Source: Methylobacter sp.
Lineage (GTDB): Bacteria; Pseudomonadota; Gammaproteobacteria; Methylococcales; Methylomonadaceae
Reading direction: 5' to 3'
NCBI GenBank assembly: GCA_028716975.1
Contig: JAQUOU010000014.1
Span: 1 to 64,000 of the forward strand
DNA: 64,000 bases
The translations under genes were made by a program, and so were the position numbers. Of the stretch, positions 1-11,030 are shown in pieces. The notes under the pieces are model-generated. The model had not been told where the DNA came from and ran no database searches. It saw only the letters and a program-made list of their open reading frames with translations. Position 1 is the first letter of the stretch, and every line of letters begins with the position of its first letter.

Positions 1-359
1 TGGACTATACCAGCTTTAACGCAAGCCTCTGATCGGCATTTCGGACATTTTATCATGAGCCTTTTCCTACCGAAGATAATATGAGGTACAGAAAAGTGTA
101 AGATAACTATAATAAATTAACAATGCCTCAAAAATGGATCGGCCATTAAGCTTTTGTTTTTCACGTTTATCGTGCTCACGCGGCTAGAAGACATTCCATT
201 AAAGCTGATTGTTCCTCTTGCCGAAATTCTTGTTTATTATTAGTCTGAATAATCGTTGGCGAAAGCTGAACAATGGTCGTTTTATTAAAAGGCAAGCGAT
301 GATAGATGCTAATGGATATTTTCGCCTTCCTGGCTTCAAACTCCGCTTTAAGCCTGGTA
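1..359. other. Intergenic stretch at window edge, no gene seen
   Basis: No convincing coding region or RNA gene was found. This DNA lies downstream of the minus-strand amidase gene. In enterics mutL often follows amiB, but no MutL-like sequence is visible here. A 68-codon plus-strand frame at 306-512 lies mostly inside the amidase gene and resembles nothing known. Confidence 0.5.
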
Positions 360-1586
360 CTAAAGCGCGGCCATTCTGCTGTTGAAAGGCGTGTACTCCT
401 TAAAGTAATTGCGTACTCCCCGGAAAATAGCCAGCGCTATTTTCGATTGATGGAGATTATTCAGCAATTTGCGTTCTTCAGATGGATTCGAGATAAATGC
501 AGTTTCTACTAAAATGGACGGAATATCCGGTGATTTCAATACCAGGAATCCAGCTTTTTGCACCGAACCGTAATGCAATTCGCCAATATTTTCAAAGTGT
601 TTTAGCACCTCGCCTGCTACATTAAAGCTTGCTTCCTGCGTCGCCGTCTGTGATAAATCCAGCAATACCGAAGCTAAAACTTCATCCTTGTCGTCAAGAC
701 TGACTCCTCCGACCAAGTCCGATGCATTTTCACTCTTTGCCAGCCAGCGGGCCGCTTCGCTAGAGGCGCCTCGACTGGATAACGTATAAACAGAAGCGCC
801 TCTGACGGTGGAATTTTGAAACGCATCGGCATGTATGGATATGAATAAATCAGATTTAGCCGCTCTCGCAATCTGCATTCGTTTTCTAAGATCAACGTAA
901 TAGTCGCCTTTACGAACCATTACCGCTTTCATACCGCGTTGATTATTGATAAATTGCTCAAGTTTTTTAGCAATTGCAAACACCACTTTTTTTTCTTCGG
1001 TACCGTGAGGGCCATGCGCTCCGGGATCATCGCCGCCATGTCCTGCATCAATGGCAACTATAATGTTTTTAGCTCTTCGCATAAGGGCTATCGGTTTAAC
1101 GCCTTTGGCGGCAATTGATTTGCTTGCCAGCTGTGCAGTTTGTGAAGTTATTATTTTATTTCCACGTACTGCATAAATAGCGGGGCCTTTGTCGAATATA
1201 TCAATAACCAACCGGTTTCCATACATTTTATTCGGATTTAAGGCATAGCTTTTCGTGCTGACCGATCTTTTTAAATCAGCAATGATTTTTACATTGTTTT
1301 TATTTTGTGCGGCACTAATTCGGGAAAATACCGGATGCGATGCCGGCGGCTGACTCAGTGTTCGTCCCAGACGGGCATTGGGGATAGTAATTAATATGCG
1401 CGGCGGATTTTCAAGCACAGAAACCTGGTGTGCGGGTGTTGAGCTAACGTCAATCATGATCCGTGATTGCTTGAGCGTAGTCCAGTAATGCACTGAATTA
1501 ACGTTGATTTGCTGGGCATACACAAATACAGGCAATAACTGTAATCCTAAAATACACAGTAATTTGCAATAGTTTCTCATAGCCAT
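360..1586 (-). CDS. amiB: N-acetylmuramoyl-L-alanine amidase (AmiB/AmiC type)
   Basis: Periplasmic zinc amidase that cleaves the amide bond between N-acetylmuramic acid and the peptide stem of murein, needed to separate daughter cells. A signal peptide (roughly residues 1-25, ending near VYAQQ) is followed by an AMIN domain (about 30-130), which targets the septum in known AmiB/AmiC proteins. The Amidase_3 catalytic domain (about 170-395) shows the metal motifs VAIDAGHGGDDPGA, SIHADAF and LVETAFISNPSEE. No LysM domain follows, unlike E. coli AmiB. The longest frame begins at a TTG at 1595. I prefer ATG 1586 (or 1580), which fits the signal peptide better. It is downstream of nnr and tsaE on the same strand, the classical gammaproteobacterial nnr-tsaE-amiB order, which is why I use amiB and not amiC. 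Confidence 0.9.
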   Translation of the reverse strand: MAMRNYCKLLCILGLQLLPVFVYAQQINVNSVHYWTTLKQSRIMIDVSSTPAHQVSVLENPPRILITIPNARLGRTLSQPPASHPVFSRISAAQNKNNVKIIADLKRSVSTKSYALNPNKMYGNRLVIDIFDKGPAIYAVRGNKIITSQTAQLASKSIAAKGVKPIALMRRAKNIIVAIDAGHGGDDPGAHGPHGTEEKKVVFAIAKKLEQFINNQRGMKAVMVRKGDYYVDLRKRMQIARAAKSDLFISIHADAFQNSTVRGASVYTLSSRGASSEAARWLAKSENASDLVGGVSLDDKDEVLASVLLDLSQTATQEASFNVAGEVLKHFENIGELHYGSVQKAGFLVLKSPDIPSILVETAFISNPSEERKLLNNLHQSKIALAIFRGVRNYFKEYTPFNSRMAAL

Positions 1587-1662
1587 AACCCACAAAACGA
1601 TAATTTGGATTAAATTATAGCAATAGGTCTTTGTTTTTTATACAGCCGTCAAACTTATTTTA

Positions 1663-2082
1663 TTATTTAGTGAGACTTTCCAACGTTAAACAGCGTCCCT
1701 CACCTTCTGTATTTAAAGTAATAACCCAATCCGGTTTTGGCAACATCCCTTCCCCCTTTTCCGGCCATTCAATAAAACACAGGCAATCCTGGTCAAAATA
1801 ATCCCTGATTCCTATCCATTCCAGCTCTTCAGGGTCGGTAAGCCGGTATAAATCGAAATGAAAGATTTTAAGCCCGTTTATCGTATATTCCTCCACTAAC
1901 GTGAAAGTAGGGCTTTTAACCGCGCCGGTATGGCCGGCCGCCCGAAGATAACCCCTGACCAGTGTGGTTTTTCCGGCGCCTAAATCGCCAGACAAAAAAA
2001 CCAGGCATTTTGACGGTAGCTGTTTCCAAAGCTCTGCGCCAAACTGCTCAGTTTCTTCGGCATTTTTCAGGAATTTTTTCAT
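1663..2082 (-). CDS. tsaE: tRNA threonylcarbamoyladenosine biosynthesis ATPase TsaE
   Basis: Small P-loop ATPase (139 aa, normal length) of the TsaBDE complex that completes N6-threonylcarbamoyladenosine at position 37 of ANN-decoding tRNAs. The Walker A motif GDLGAGKTT lies at about residues 32-40. It is followed by the family features SPTFTLVEEY, FHFDLYRL and CFIEWPEKG. The start codon overlaps the stop of nnr by 4 nt (ATGA, 2079-2082), so translation of the two is probably coupled. The amidase gene follows about 70 nt downstream. Confidence 0.95.
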   Translation of the reverse strand: MKKFLKNAEETEQFGAELWKQLPSKCLVFLSGDLGAGKTTLVRGYLRAAGHTGAVKSPTFTLVEEYTINGLKIFHFDLYRLTDPEELEWIGIRDYFDQDCLCFIEWPEKGEGMLPKPDWVITLNTEGEGRCLTLESLTK

Positions 2083-3545
2083 TTATTCATCAATTGCCTG
2101 AGAAACGGCATTAAATCACTGGCCAATAAACCTCTTTCCCCGTCCTTTTCGGCGGCTAAATCGGCCGCTTCCCCATGCATATAAACACCTTGTTGCGCCG
2201 CCTCTTTCAGGGAAAGTCCCTGAGCCAATAAACCTGCAATCACTCCTGAAAGAACATCGCCCATTCCGCCTGAAGCCATCCCTGGATTTCCTGTACTGGA
2301 AACAGCCGTTCCACCGTCAGAGGCAATCAATGTTCCGGCCCCTTTCAGCACAGCAACGCCGCCGTATTTGGCCTGTATGCCGGAAACTGCGGCAAATCTG
2401 TCCTGTTGTATTTCGGCAGTGGCACAGTTTAATAGCCGGGCCGCTTCGCCGGGATGCGGCGTTAAAATCCAATCAGATTTTTTTACCGGAGAAGTAGCCA
2501 GGAGATTCAACCCGTCAGCATCGATTACCAACGGTTTTCGGGATTTTATCGCGGCGCTGAACAGTTCTTTTGCCCAGTCGCTTTGACCTAATCCAGGCCC
2601 AGCCACAATAACGCCGGCCTTTTCCAATAGTCCGGCCAATTGGCCTGCTGTCTCTATTCCATGACCCATTAACTCGGCACGGCTTGAGTTTAGTATCCCC
2701 GCGTGTTCCGCTCTTGTCGCTAAACTGACCAAGCCGGCGCCCACTCGCAACGCAGCTTCTCCCGCCAGTCTGGCTGCACCCGAATAACCCCGCTCTCCGC
2801 CTATAATTAATACATGGCCATTGTCACCCTTATGTGAGCAGCGATTACGGCGAGGCATCTGTTTTTTGACTACGAGACTGACCGTTGATGAAATACTTTC
2901 AAAAACATCGCTTGGTAAATCCAGGGAGAAATAAAAAATCTTACCGCAATAATCAGCCGCAAAACCGGTAAATAACCCCTGCTTCAGACCGATAAAAGTA
3001 ACCGTGCAATCTGCTTTCACAGCGCATCCCATGACATTGCCGGTATCCGCGTTCAGGCCTGTGGGAATATCGATAGCAACAATAGGGACTTCTTGTTTAT
3101 TAATGGTGTCAATAGCTTGCGCATACATTCCTGTTACCGGCCTATCCAGGCCCGATCCTAACAACGCATCAATAATCACATCCGCATGTATAGTTTGTTT
3201 AGCCTGGAACGGTAGTATGACTCCATTTGCCAGGCTATATTTTTGAAAAGCGTTAAATGCGTCACCGCTAAGTTTCTCAGGCTCTGACAAAGTATAAACA
3301 GCCACTTTCAACCCTGATTCAACTGCAAGCCGGGCCGCCACATAACCATCGCCGGCATTATTGCCGGAACCACAAAATACAGCGATTGACCGGGCATCCG
3401 GCCAGTTATTCCTGACACACTGAAAAACTTCATATCCGGCCTTGCTCATTAAAACAAAACCGGGGATACCGCGTTCCTCTATGGCAATCCGGTCCAGCTC
3501 TTTTACATGCGCGGCGCGGTATAGCGTTACAGGGAAAGGGTGCAT
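2079..3545 (-). CDS. nnr: Bifunctional NAD(P)HX epimerase / ADP-dependent NAD(P)HX dehydratase
   Basis: Repairs hydrated NADH and NADPH. The N-terminal YjeF_N half (about 1-210) epimerises R-NAD(P)HX and the C-terminal ribokinase-like half (about 230-485) dehydrates S-NAD(P)HX using ADP. Epimerase signature: FCGSGNNAGDGYVAARL. Dehydratase signatures: GERGYSGAARLAGEAALR, VAGPGLGQS, DADGLNLLA, TPHPGEAARLL and GNPGMASGGMGDVLSG. At 488 aa it has normal full length with both halves intact. It is the first visible gene of the minus-strand nnr-tsaE-amiB group and overlaps tsaE by 4 nt. Confidence 0.95.
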   Translation of the reverse strand: MHPFPVTLYRAAHVKELDRIAIEERGIPGFVLMSKAGYEVFQCVRNNWPDARSIAVFCGSGNNAGDGYVAARLAVESGLKVAVYTLSEPEKLSGDAFNAFQKYSLANGVILPFQAKQTIHADVIIDALLGSGLDRPVTGMYAQAIDTINKQEVPIVAIDIPTGLNADTGNVMGCAVKADCTVTFIGLKQGLFTGFAADYCGKIFYFSLDLPSDVFESISSTVSLVVKKQMPRRNRCSHKGDNGHVLIIGGERGYSGAARLAGEAALRVGAGLVSLATRAEHAGILNSSRAELMGHGIETAGQLAGLLEKAGVIVAGPGLGQSDWAKELFSAAIKSRKPLVIDADGLNLLATSPVKKSDWILTPHPGEAARLLNCATAEIQQDRFAAVSGIQAKYGGVAVLKGAGTLIASDGGTAVSSTGNPGMASGGMGDVLSGVIAGLLAQGLSLKEAAQQGVYMHGEAADLAAEKDGERGLLASDLMPFLRQLMNK

Positions 3546-3949
3546 GGTATTTTCATCGGATTAAACATATTGAGCCATTTATTTTAACATTGTTATTATT
3601 CGGAATGTCCAGGTTGAATAATTCTTGATTTTAGCCGGTAAATCAATAGGAAAAGCCGCCAAAAGTAGCTTTTTTCAATTGTAGTCCTTGGGGGATAACT
3701 TGCAAATTATCATCTCTGCCTGATAGCGGATTTCATGGTACATTAAGTTCTGCTCGTATTCTATAAAGAAAACGTAGAAAAACGGCAGAAAACAAGCAGT
3801 TTTTGAACAATAACTCCCATAAAGAAGGAGTCTGGTCAGTGAATATATTTTCCTGATTTAAGTAGAAAACATGCTTTTACCAGAGCTTATGAAAAGAAGA
3901 AACATAAACAAGCTCGGCTCTATTGATACACAACTACGAGGATACCCCT
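3546..3949. other. Intergenic region between divergent genes
   Basis: About 400 nt separate minus-strand nnr from plus-strand carbonic anhydrase, so promoters for both should lie here. The region is A+T-rich. A weak hairpin (ACTCC, loop, GGAGT) sits near 3808-3828. I found no frame or RNA that I can name. Confidence 0.4.
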
Positions 3950-4522
3950 ATGACTAAAGTATTAAATGAAGTATTAAGCTCTAACCGCGATTATGTGGCG
4001 GGCTTTGACAAGGGCGATTTACCCATGCCGCCGGGCCGGCATTTCGCCATCCTGACATGTATGGATGCGCGCTTGGATCCTGCCAAATATGCCGGTTTGT
4101 CCGAAGGCGATGCCCATGTGATCCGCAACGCCGGCGGCCGGGCCAGCGATGACGCTATTCGCTCGCTGGTCATTTCCTATAAATTACTGGGTACCCGTGA
4201 ATGGTTTGTCATTCATCATACGGATTGCGGCATGGAGACTTTCACTGACGATATCATGCGTGACTTGCTGGCCAGCAGTTTAAAAACAGCTTCAGTGGAC
4301 GCCGGCGGCTGGCATGATTGCTGTGAGGGCCCTGGCTCAACTGAGGCCAAATATATCGACTGGTTAACGATCAAGGATCAGGCGCAAAGTGTCCTTGAAG
4401 ACGTGAGGCGCATTAAAGCGCATCCGCTAGTGCCTTCGGATATTCCGGTGTACGGATATATTTATGATGTTAAGTCCGGGCGGCTAATTGAAGTGCCGGA
4501 AGCAACCAGGGCTGGGCAATAA
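3950..4522 (+). CDS. Beta-class carbonic anhydrase
   Basis: Interconverts CO2 and bicarbonate; cytoplasmic, zinc-dependent. The zinc and catalytic-dyad motif CMDARLDP and the second ligand pair HHTDCGM are both present (Cys, Asp-Arg, His-x2-Cys pattern). At 190 aa it belongs to the short beta-CA group with a long insert after HTDCGM. I chose ATG 3950 because a good ribosome binding site (GAGGA, 3938-3942) lies 7 nt upstream. An upstream in-frame TTG at 3923 would place that site inside the gene. It appears to stand alone. Confidence 0.9.
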   Translation: MTKVLNEVLSSNRDYVAGFDKGDLPMPPGRHFAILTCMDARLDPAKYAGLSEGDAHVIRNAGGRASDDAIRSLVISYKLLGTREWFVIHHTDCGMETFTDDIMRDLLASSLKTASVDAGGWHDCCEGPGSTEAKYIDWLTIKDQAQSVLEDVRRIKAHPLVPSDIPVYGYIYDVKSGRLIEVPEATRAGQ

Positions 4523-4687
4523 TAAAACCGAAATAATTTGTTAGATAATCAGGCATGTTTCTGATAAATTCAAAAATGTAACAATCAGCCGGAGCGAAAA
4601 GGAATTCCTCTGGAGAAAGTAGCCGATTGTTGGTAGAGGCGAATGATCCGCTTCTAGATGCATTCTTAATAATAAAAAGGGGGAATT

Positions 4688-5509
4688 ATGATCGCACCCG
4701 AAATCGTACTCACGCTAGTCGCAACTCTGCTGACAACTCTAGTCGCCATTTTCCTGATCCAAAGAAGCGCATTGCTTCGAGCGAAACTCACGCATCGTCT
4801 TGAAATTATGGAACTGGCGAAACGCCTGAATTGCGATGAAGCAAATTTTAAGAATCTGATAAAAAAAAGATTTGAATCATCTGATATAGAAAAAGATCGT
4901 TCATTTATAACCAGCGCCAAATTGCTGGGAAAGATTATTTTTGGAATTGTTGTATTTATCGGTTTTACCTGGTGGACTCTTTATCTCATCGAGCAGGGAT
5001 ACGCGCAGTGGGCAGTAGTGTCGGGTATCTTTGCTTTTATTGGCACGGTGATTCCTTTTATAGTCTGGATTGGTTATAAACAAAGAAGCGAAGCAACGCA
5101 TCAACTTATGGATGATATAAATAGCTACGAAAAAGCGATATCTGAAAAAAAGTTATCAATGAAAACTGAAAAGGTGCCGGATGTACAAGTCGAGCAGTTG
5201 GTAATGGTTGATATTCCACCGGAAGCTATTCCTGTTGCGGAAATTGCTGCTGAGATTCCGCCGGAAGGAGTTACTGTTGCTGAAACTGTAGTAATTCAGA
5301 CCAAGGTCGAGAACGAGTATTATCAACAATCGGAAAAAAAACAGAAAATCCCTCAAGACTCAGTGCTCAGACGCCATTACCTTACCCATCTTCGAACTGA
5401 AATTGAGTCCGGCTTAACCGCTTGTCCGACTGACTCAGTCTTGCGGCGGCATTATAACCACTTGATTAATACAGAAATGGAAAAACAGTTGGAGGAATTG
5501 GACGCATAA
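4688..5509 (+). CDS. Membrane protein with C-terminal DSVLRRHY repeat, function unknown
   Basis: I do not recognise a function. The 273-aa product has an N-terminal hydrophobic anchor (about 4-24) and two further membrane segments (about 80-105 and 112-135). A Pro/Val/Glu-rich linker follows, then a C-terminal tandem motif: two copies of DSVLRRHY followed by LTHLRTEIE or NHLINTEME (about 223-270). I recall the same short tandem ending other, otherwise unrelated gammaproteobacterial proteins, so it may be a shared docking or localisation tail; this is inference. A strong Shine-Dalgarno (AAGGGGGA) precedes ATG 4688. It stands alone between carbonic anhydrase and the M48 protease. Confidence 0.75.
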   Translation: MIAPEIVLTLVATLLTTLVAIFLIQRSALLRAKLTHRLEIMELAKRLNCDEANFKNLIKKRFESSDIEKDRSFITSAKLLGKIIFGIVVFIGFTWWTLYLIEQGYAQWAVVSGIFAFIGTVIPFIVWIGYKQRSEATHQLMDDINSYEKAISEKKLSMKTEKVPDVQVEQLVMVDIPPEAIPVAEIAAEIPPEGVTVAETVVIQTKVENEYYQQSEKKQKIPQDSVLRRHYLTHLRTEIESGLTACPTDSVLRRHYNHLINTEMEKQLEELDA

Positions 5510-5550
5510 AATAGAATCTGGTTTTTAAGAAAATCCTTGCTTGACCAACG

Positions 5551-5655
5551 AAGAATAAAAGGGTCAGAGATAATAATCCAGCCATGATCTCAATAAATAT
5601 GCTGGAAATTTTTTGAAAACGACGGACAAATTAATTTTACTCTGACCCTGTTTTT
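5551..5655. repeat. GGGTCAGAG inverted-repeat element (RAYT/REP-like remnant)
   Basis: GGGTCAGAG at 5561-5569 is matched by CTCTGACCC at 5640-5648, facing each other over about 70 nt, with flanks AATAAAA and TTAATTTTA. I recall such GGGTCAGAGTAAAATTAA-type ends around Y1/REP-associated tyrosine transposase genes. No transposase lies between the arms, so this would be a non-autonomous copy or scar. The family assignment is from memory. Confidence 0.5.
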
Positions 5656-5792
5656 CCAAAATCTTGCAGTGCTATTTGGAGCTTTGTTCTCCGGGGCACC
5701 TATTTCCAGGCATATTCCTCATCATTTTTAAACCCAAGATAATAAAGTTACGTTAAAATGGCCGGCATTATAGAAACTACCGGTCATGAGCT

Positions 5793-6575
5793 ATGTTCAA
5801 AAAAATTCTTCCCGCTCTAGTTATTACCTGTCTTGTCACCGCCTGTATCACCAGTCCGACCGGCAGAAAACAGCTTGTTTTTCTGCCTGACTCGCAGGTT
5901 AATCAAATGGGTCTACAGGCTTTTGCTGATTTAAAAAAAGAAAAAGCCGTCAGTAATAATGCTCAATATAATCAAATTGCCCAGTGTATTGCGAAGGCAA
6001 TTACTCAGGAAACAGGCGGCAGCTGGGAAGTGGTTGTCTTCGAAGACCCCTCGCCTAATGCCTTTGCCTTGCCCGGCAATAAAATCGGCGTACATACCGG
6101 CATGCTAAAGCTGGTCGATAATCAGGATCAATTAGCTGCGGTCATCGGCCATGAAGTCGGCCACGTTCTTGCCAAACACAGTAACGAACGGGCTTCGCAA
6201 GAATTGGCGGTAAACGAGGGCATGCAAATAATTCAGGCGGTTGGCGCCCCGCAAACAACGTTGGGGCAAACCGCCATCGGCCTGCTCGGTATTGGCGCTC
6301 AATACGGCATACTGATGCCTTACAGCCGCGTGCATGAAAGTGAAGCGGATATGATCGGTGTCGATCTGATGGCCAAAGCAGGCTTTGATCCCAAGCAAAG
6401 CATTTCGCTTTGGCAAAAGATGGAGCAGGCATCTCAAGGCCAGCAACCTGTCGAATTCCTGTCAACCCATCCTTCCAATGAAACCCGTATTCGCGATTTG
6501 GAACAGCACATGCCGCAAGCGCTCGCGCTATTCCAGCAAGCTCAGGCCGCGGGTAAACAACCGCATTGCAGCTAA
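5793..6575 (+). CDS. M48-family metalloprotease, predicted lipoprotein
   Basis: Periplasmic zinc endopeptidase related to LoiP/YcaL. A lipoprotein signal is clear: MFKKILPALVITCLVTAC, with the lipobox VTAC. The zinc motif HEVGHVLAKH (about 123-132) and the downstream glutamate ligand in SEADMIGVDLM (about 188) are present. At 260 aa it has the usual length for this compact group. It probably contributes to outer-membrane or envelope protein quality control (family knowledge, not shown by this locus). The 3' end is 9 nt from the next gene (dapC), so they may be co-transcribed, although the functions differ. Confidence 0.9.
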   Translation: MFKKILPALVITCLVTACITSPTGRKQLVFLPDSQVNQMGLQAFADLKKEKAVSNNAQYNQIAQCIAKAITQETGGSWEVVVFEDPSPNAFALPGNKIGVHTGMLKLVDNQDQLAAVIGHEVGHVLAKHSNERASQELAVNEGMQIIQAVGAPQTTLGQTAIGLLGIGAQYGILMPYSRVHESEADMIGVDLMAKAGFDPKQSISLWQKMEQASQGQQPVEFLSTHPSNETRIRDLEQHMPQALALFQQAQAAGKQPHCS

Positions 6576-6584
6576 TCGTAATTA

Positions 6585-7781
6585 ATGACGCCTAATCTAA
6601 AATATTTGCATGCCTATCCGTTTGAGAAGCTGGCGCAACTCAAGTCGGGAATCGTTCCGCCTATCGATAAGCCGCCTATTGTCTTGTCCATAGGCGAGCC
6701 CACCCATGATACGCCTCATTTTATTCATGAAACCCTGATAACTCATCTACAGGGTTTGGCAAAATATCCCAGCACTAAAGGTTTACCGGAACTCAGACTG
6801 GCGATTGCCGGCTGGCTGGCCAAACGTTTTCAGGTTCCACCCGATGTAATCGATCCTGAAACCCAGATATTGCCGGTCAGCGGCACGCGTGAAGCTTTGT
6901 TTTCCTTTGCCCAATGCATTATCGATCCGGCTAAAAAGCCTATAATCATTATGCCGAATCCCTTCTATCAGATTTATGAAGGTGCGGCATTACTGGCAGG
7001 CGCAGAACCGTATTATCTGAATACACTGGAAGAATCGGGTTATTTACCGGATTTTGATTCGGTGCCCGAAGAAATATGGCAACGATGCCAATTGATTTAC
7101 ATTTGCTCGCCCGGCAATCCGTCCGGGTCGGTGATTTCACAAGCCAGTCATGAAAAACTGATCAATCTGGCGGAAAAATATGATTTTGTGATTGCTTCGG
7201 ATGAATGCTATAGCGAATTATATGATGACGAAAGCAATCCGCCCGCCGGTTTGCTGCAAACAGCTTTTGCCATGGGTAACACTGCTTTTAAAGGCTGCGT
7301 GGTATTCCATAGTTTATCCAAACGTTCCAATGCGCCGGGCTTAAGATCAGGCTTTGTCGCCGGCGATGCCGATATTCTGCACCATTATTTTCAATACCGG
7401 ACCTATCAGGGCTGTGCTATGCCCTTGTCCACGCAGCATGCCAGCATTAAGGCCTGGCAGGATGAAACGCATGTTAAAGAAAACCGGCAGCACTATCGTG
7501 ATAAATTTACGGCTTTTATCACTATTCTTGACGAAGTTTGCGTCATCAATAAACCCCCGGCCGGTTTCTATGTCTGGTTAAAAACACCCATTGCAGATAC
7601 CGAATTTGCACAAAAACTATTTGCGCAAGAGAACGTTACGGTTTTGCCCGGCAGCTATTTATCCCGAACTTTTGCCGGCATAAATCCCGGGCAAAACCAT
7701 GTCAGGATAGCGTTAGTCGCGCCGCTTGATGAATGCATAAAAGCCGCCCATCGAATTAAAAATTTCCTTAACACCTTATAA
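6585..7781 (+). CDS. dapC: Succinyldiaminopimelate transaminase
   Basis: PLP-dependent class I/II aminotransferase that makes N-succinyl-L,L-diaminopimelate from the 2-amino-6-oxo precursor in the succinylase branch of lysine and meso-DAP synthesis. Full length at 398 aa. Substrate/PLP region: LSIGEPTHDTP near the N terminus, VSGTREALFSF, ICSPGNPSGSVIS and SDECYSELY. The PLP lysine lies in FHSLSKRSNAPGLRSG. Assignment to DapC and not another aminotransferase rests on the immediate neighbour dapD, 11 nt downstream, and dapE a little further on. Confidence 0.92.
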   Translation: MTPNLKYLHAYPFEKLAQLKSGIVPPIDKPPIVLSIGEPTHDTPHFIHETLITHLQGLAKYPSTKGLPELRLAIAGWLAKRFQVPPDVIDPETQILPVSGTREALFSFAQCIIDPAKKPIIIMPNPFYQIYEGAALLAGAEPYYLNTLEESGYLPDFDSVPEEIWQRCQLIYICSPGNPSGSVISQASHEKLINLAEKYDFVIASDECYSELYDDESNPPAGLLQTAFAMGNTAFKGCVVFHSLSKRSNAPGLRSGFVAGDADILHHYFQYRTYQGCAMPLSTQHASIKAWQDETHVKENRQHYRDKFTAFITILDEVCVINKPPAGFYVWLKTPIADTEFAQKLFAQENVTVLPGSYLSRTFAGINPGQNHVRIALVAPLDECIKAAHRIKNFLNTL

Positions 7782-7792
7782 ACAGATAACTC

Positions 7793-8611
7793 ATGACTCA
7801 CACGAAAAATATTATAGAAACTGCTTTTGAACAGCGCGCCAACCTCGCCCCTGCCAATGTTTCCATAGAAATCCGCAATGCCGTTGAAGAAGCCATTAAC
7901 ATGCTCGATAGCGGCGCGGCCCGGGTTGCAGAAAAAATCAACGGCGAATGGGTTACTAACCAGTGGCTGAAAAAAGCTGTGCTGCTGTCATTCCGGATTA
8001 ATGAAAACCGCCTGATGGACGGCGGCAATACGCGTTATTACGATAAAGTTGAAAGCAAATTTTCAACTTACACAGAGGAGGACTTCGCCAAAGCTGGGGT
8101 GCGCGTCGTGCCCAACGCGGTTGCGCGTCACGGCTCATACATTGCTCCCGGCGCCATCTTAATGCCGTCTTACGTTAATATCGGCGCTTACGTAGACAGC
8201 GGTACGATGGTTGATACCTGGGTGACCGTCGGCTCCTGCGCGCAAATCGGCAAGAACGTCCATCTTTCCGGCGGTGTCGGCATCGGCGGCGTTTTGGAAC
8301 CTTTGCAGGCGGGCCCCACCATTATCGGCGACAACTGTTTTATCGGAGCGCGTTCGGAAATCGTTGAAGGTGTTGTCGTTGAAGACGGCTGCGTCATTTC
8401 AATGGGTGTTTACATCGGCCAAAGCACCAAAATCTTCAATCGCATGACCGGCGAAGTCAGCTTTGGCCGCATTCCGGCAGGTTCAGTGGTCGTATCGGGC
8501 AACCTGCCTTCTGCCGATGGCGGCTACAGCCTGTATTGCGCGGTTATTATCAAACAGGTTGACGAGAAAACGCGTAGCAAGACCGGGATTAATGAATTGT
8601 TGAGGGATTAG
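7793..8611 (+). CDS. dapD: Tetrahydrodipicolinate N-succinyltransferase
   Basis: Transfers succinyl from succinyl-CoA to tetrahydrodipicolinate, the step before DapC. The 272-aa product is normal length. It has an N-terminal helical domain (about 1-100) and a left-handed parallel beta-helix of hexapeptide repeats (about 105-235), seen in [21 protein letters not shown] and [14 protein letters not shown]. The C-terminal tail is [25 protein letters not shown]. It follows dapC by 11 nt, consistent with one transcript. Confidence 0.96.
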   Translation: MTHTKNIIETAFEQRANLAPANVSIEIRNAVEEAINMLDSGAARVAEKINGEWVTNQWLKKAVLLSFRINENRLMDGGNTRYYDKVESKFSTYTEEDFAKAGVRVVPNAVARHGSYIAPGAILMPSYVNIGAYVDSGTMVDTWVTVGSCAQIGKNVHLSGGVGIGGVLEPLQAGPTIIGDNCFIGARSEIVEGVVVEDGCVISMGVYIGQSTKIFNRMTGEVSFGRIPAGSVVVSGNLPSADGGYSLYCAVIIKQVDEKTRSKTGINELLRD

Positions 8612-8744
8612 TTATAAAAATAGGGATGATGAGGGGGGAACCTAATTAGTATTTAGTTGCTCCTTAAAGTTATTTGAACATTTTGATTCGTATGAGTTAA
8701 AACAGGCATGCGTCAAACTAAACGAGGATTTTCCCAAACAAATC

Positions 8745-9227
8745 ATGATTAACAATGATGTATTACGCCGAGTTCGCTACGCTTTAGATCTTAAAGATAA
8801 GACCATGATTGATATCTTTGCCTTAAGCGATGTTGAGATAAGCCGGGATGATTTACTTAATCTACTCAAAAAAGATAATGAAGACGGTTTCGTCGAGCTT
8901 GACAATAAACGCCTGGATCTGTTTTTGGACGGTTTAATTATTTATAAACGCGGCAAACAGGAAGACCGGCCCGGGCAAATCAAAAAACCGGCAGCGCCGC
9001 TAACCAATAACAGCATCCTCAAAAAGCTAAGAATCGCCCTGGAATTTAAAGAAGCCGACATGCTTAACACCTTAAAACTGGCTGATTTGGAATTATCCAA
9101 AGGTGAGCTCAGTGCTCTTTTTAGACAAAAAGGGCATAAGCATTACCGGGAATGCGGCGATCAGGTTTTAAGAAATTTTCTACAAGGTCTTGCGATTCAT
9201 TTCAGAAACCCTGATGCATCGGATTAG
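8745..9227 (+). CDS. DUF1456 (YehS-like) protein
   Basis: A 160-aa protein built from two copies of the roughly 70-residue DUF1456 helical unit. The first (about 1-70) begins NNDVLRRVRYALDLKDKTMIDIF. The second (about 85-155) begins NNSILKKLRIALEFKEADMLNTL. Both end with a hydrophobic LDLFLDGL or LRNFLQGL helix. E. coli YehS is the best known homologue; its function is not established, so no role is claimed. It sits within the dap gene region. Confidence 0.88.
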   Translation: MINNDVLRRVRYALDLKDKTMIDIFALSDVEISRDDLLNLLKKDNEDGFVELDNKRLDLFLDGLIIYKRGKQEDRPGQIKKPAAPLTNNSILKKLRIALEFKEADMLNTLKLADLELSKGELSALFRQKGHKHYRECGDQVLRNFLQGLAIHFRNPDASD

Positions 9228-9307
9228 AGCTGCATAACTCCTAAGCCCGGACATAAAATGTTGAGTTGCGCACCCTACCCCCTCAAACTTTCTATCGAGT
9301 ACATCCC

Positions 9308-9550
9308 ATGAGCGAAAAAATATCAAACCACGCTATTATTTACGCTACTTTAGCTCTTAACAGCGAAGTAGACCTGCAACGAGAATACCTGGATTCGGAT
9401 GATATTCCTGACGATGAGCGCGAGAACGAAGAAGAGATTCTGGCTGACCTTGAGCAAGCTTTTATGGAATTTGTCGATCTTTATAAAAACCGCTGTAAAG
9501 CTGACAAGCAACTCCCCAGCATTGACGAGCTGCTTAACAGTCAATTATAA
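9308..9550 (+). CDS. Small acidic hypothetical protein
   Basis: An 80-aa, strongly acidic, helical protein that I do not recognise. It has no membrane segment, cysteine cluster or known motif; the middle contains DDIPDDERENEEEILADLEQ. The frame is open from a TTG at 9266, but ATG 9308 gives a cleaner N terminus (MSEKISNHAIIYA). The ribosome binding site is weak. It lies 8 nt before the ArsC-like gene in what looks like one run ending in dapE, which supports it being a real gene. Confidence 0.6.
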   Translation: MSEKISNHAIIYATLALNSEVDLQREYLDSDDIPDDERENEEEILADLEQAFMEFVDLYKNRCKADKQLPSIDELLNSQL

Positions 9551-9558
9551 GCCAAGTC

Positions 9559-11030
<1,472 letters not shown>

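Noticed and set aside
306-512. 68-codon plus-strand frame at the window start
   Set aside because: Most of it lies antisense to the end of the amidase gene and the product resembles nothing.
3923-3949. Upstream TTG start for carbonic anhydrase
   Set aside because: The Shine-Dalgarno sequence of the ATG at 3950 would then be inside the gene, and the added residues do not match the family.
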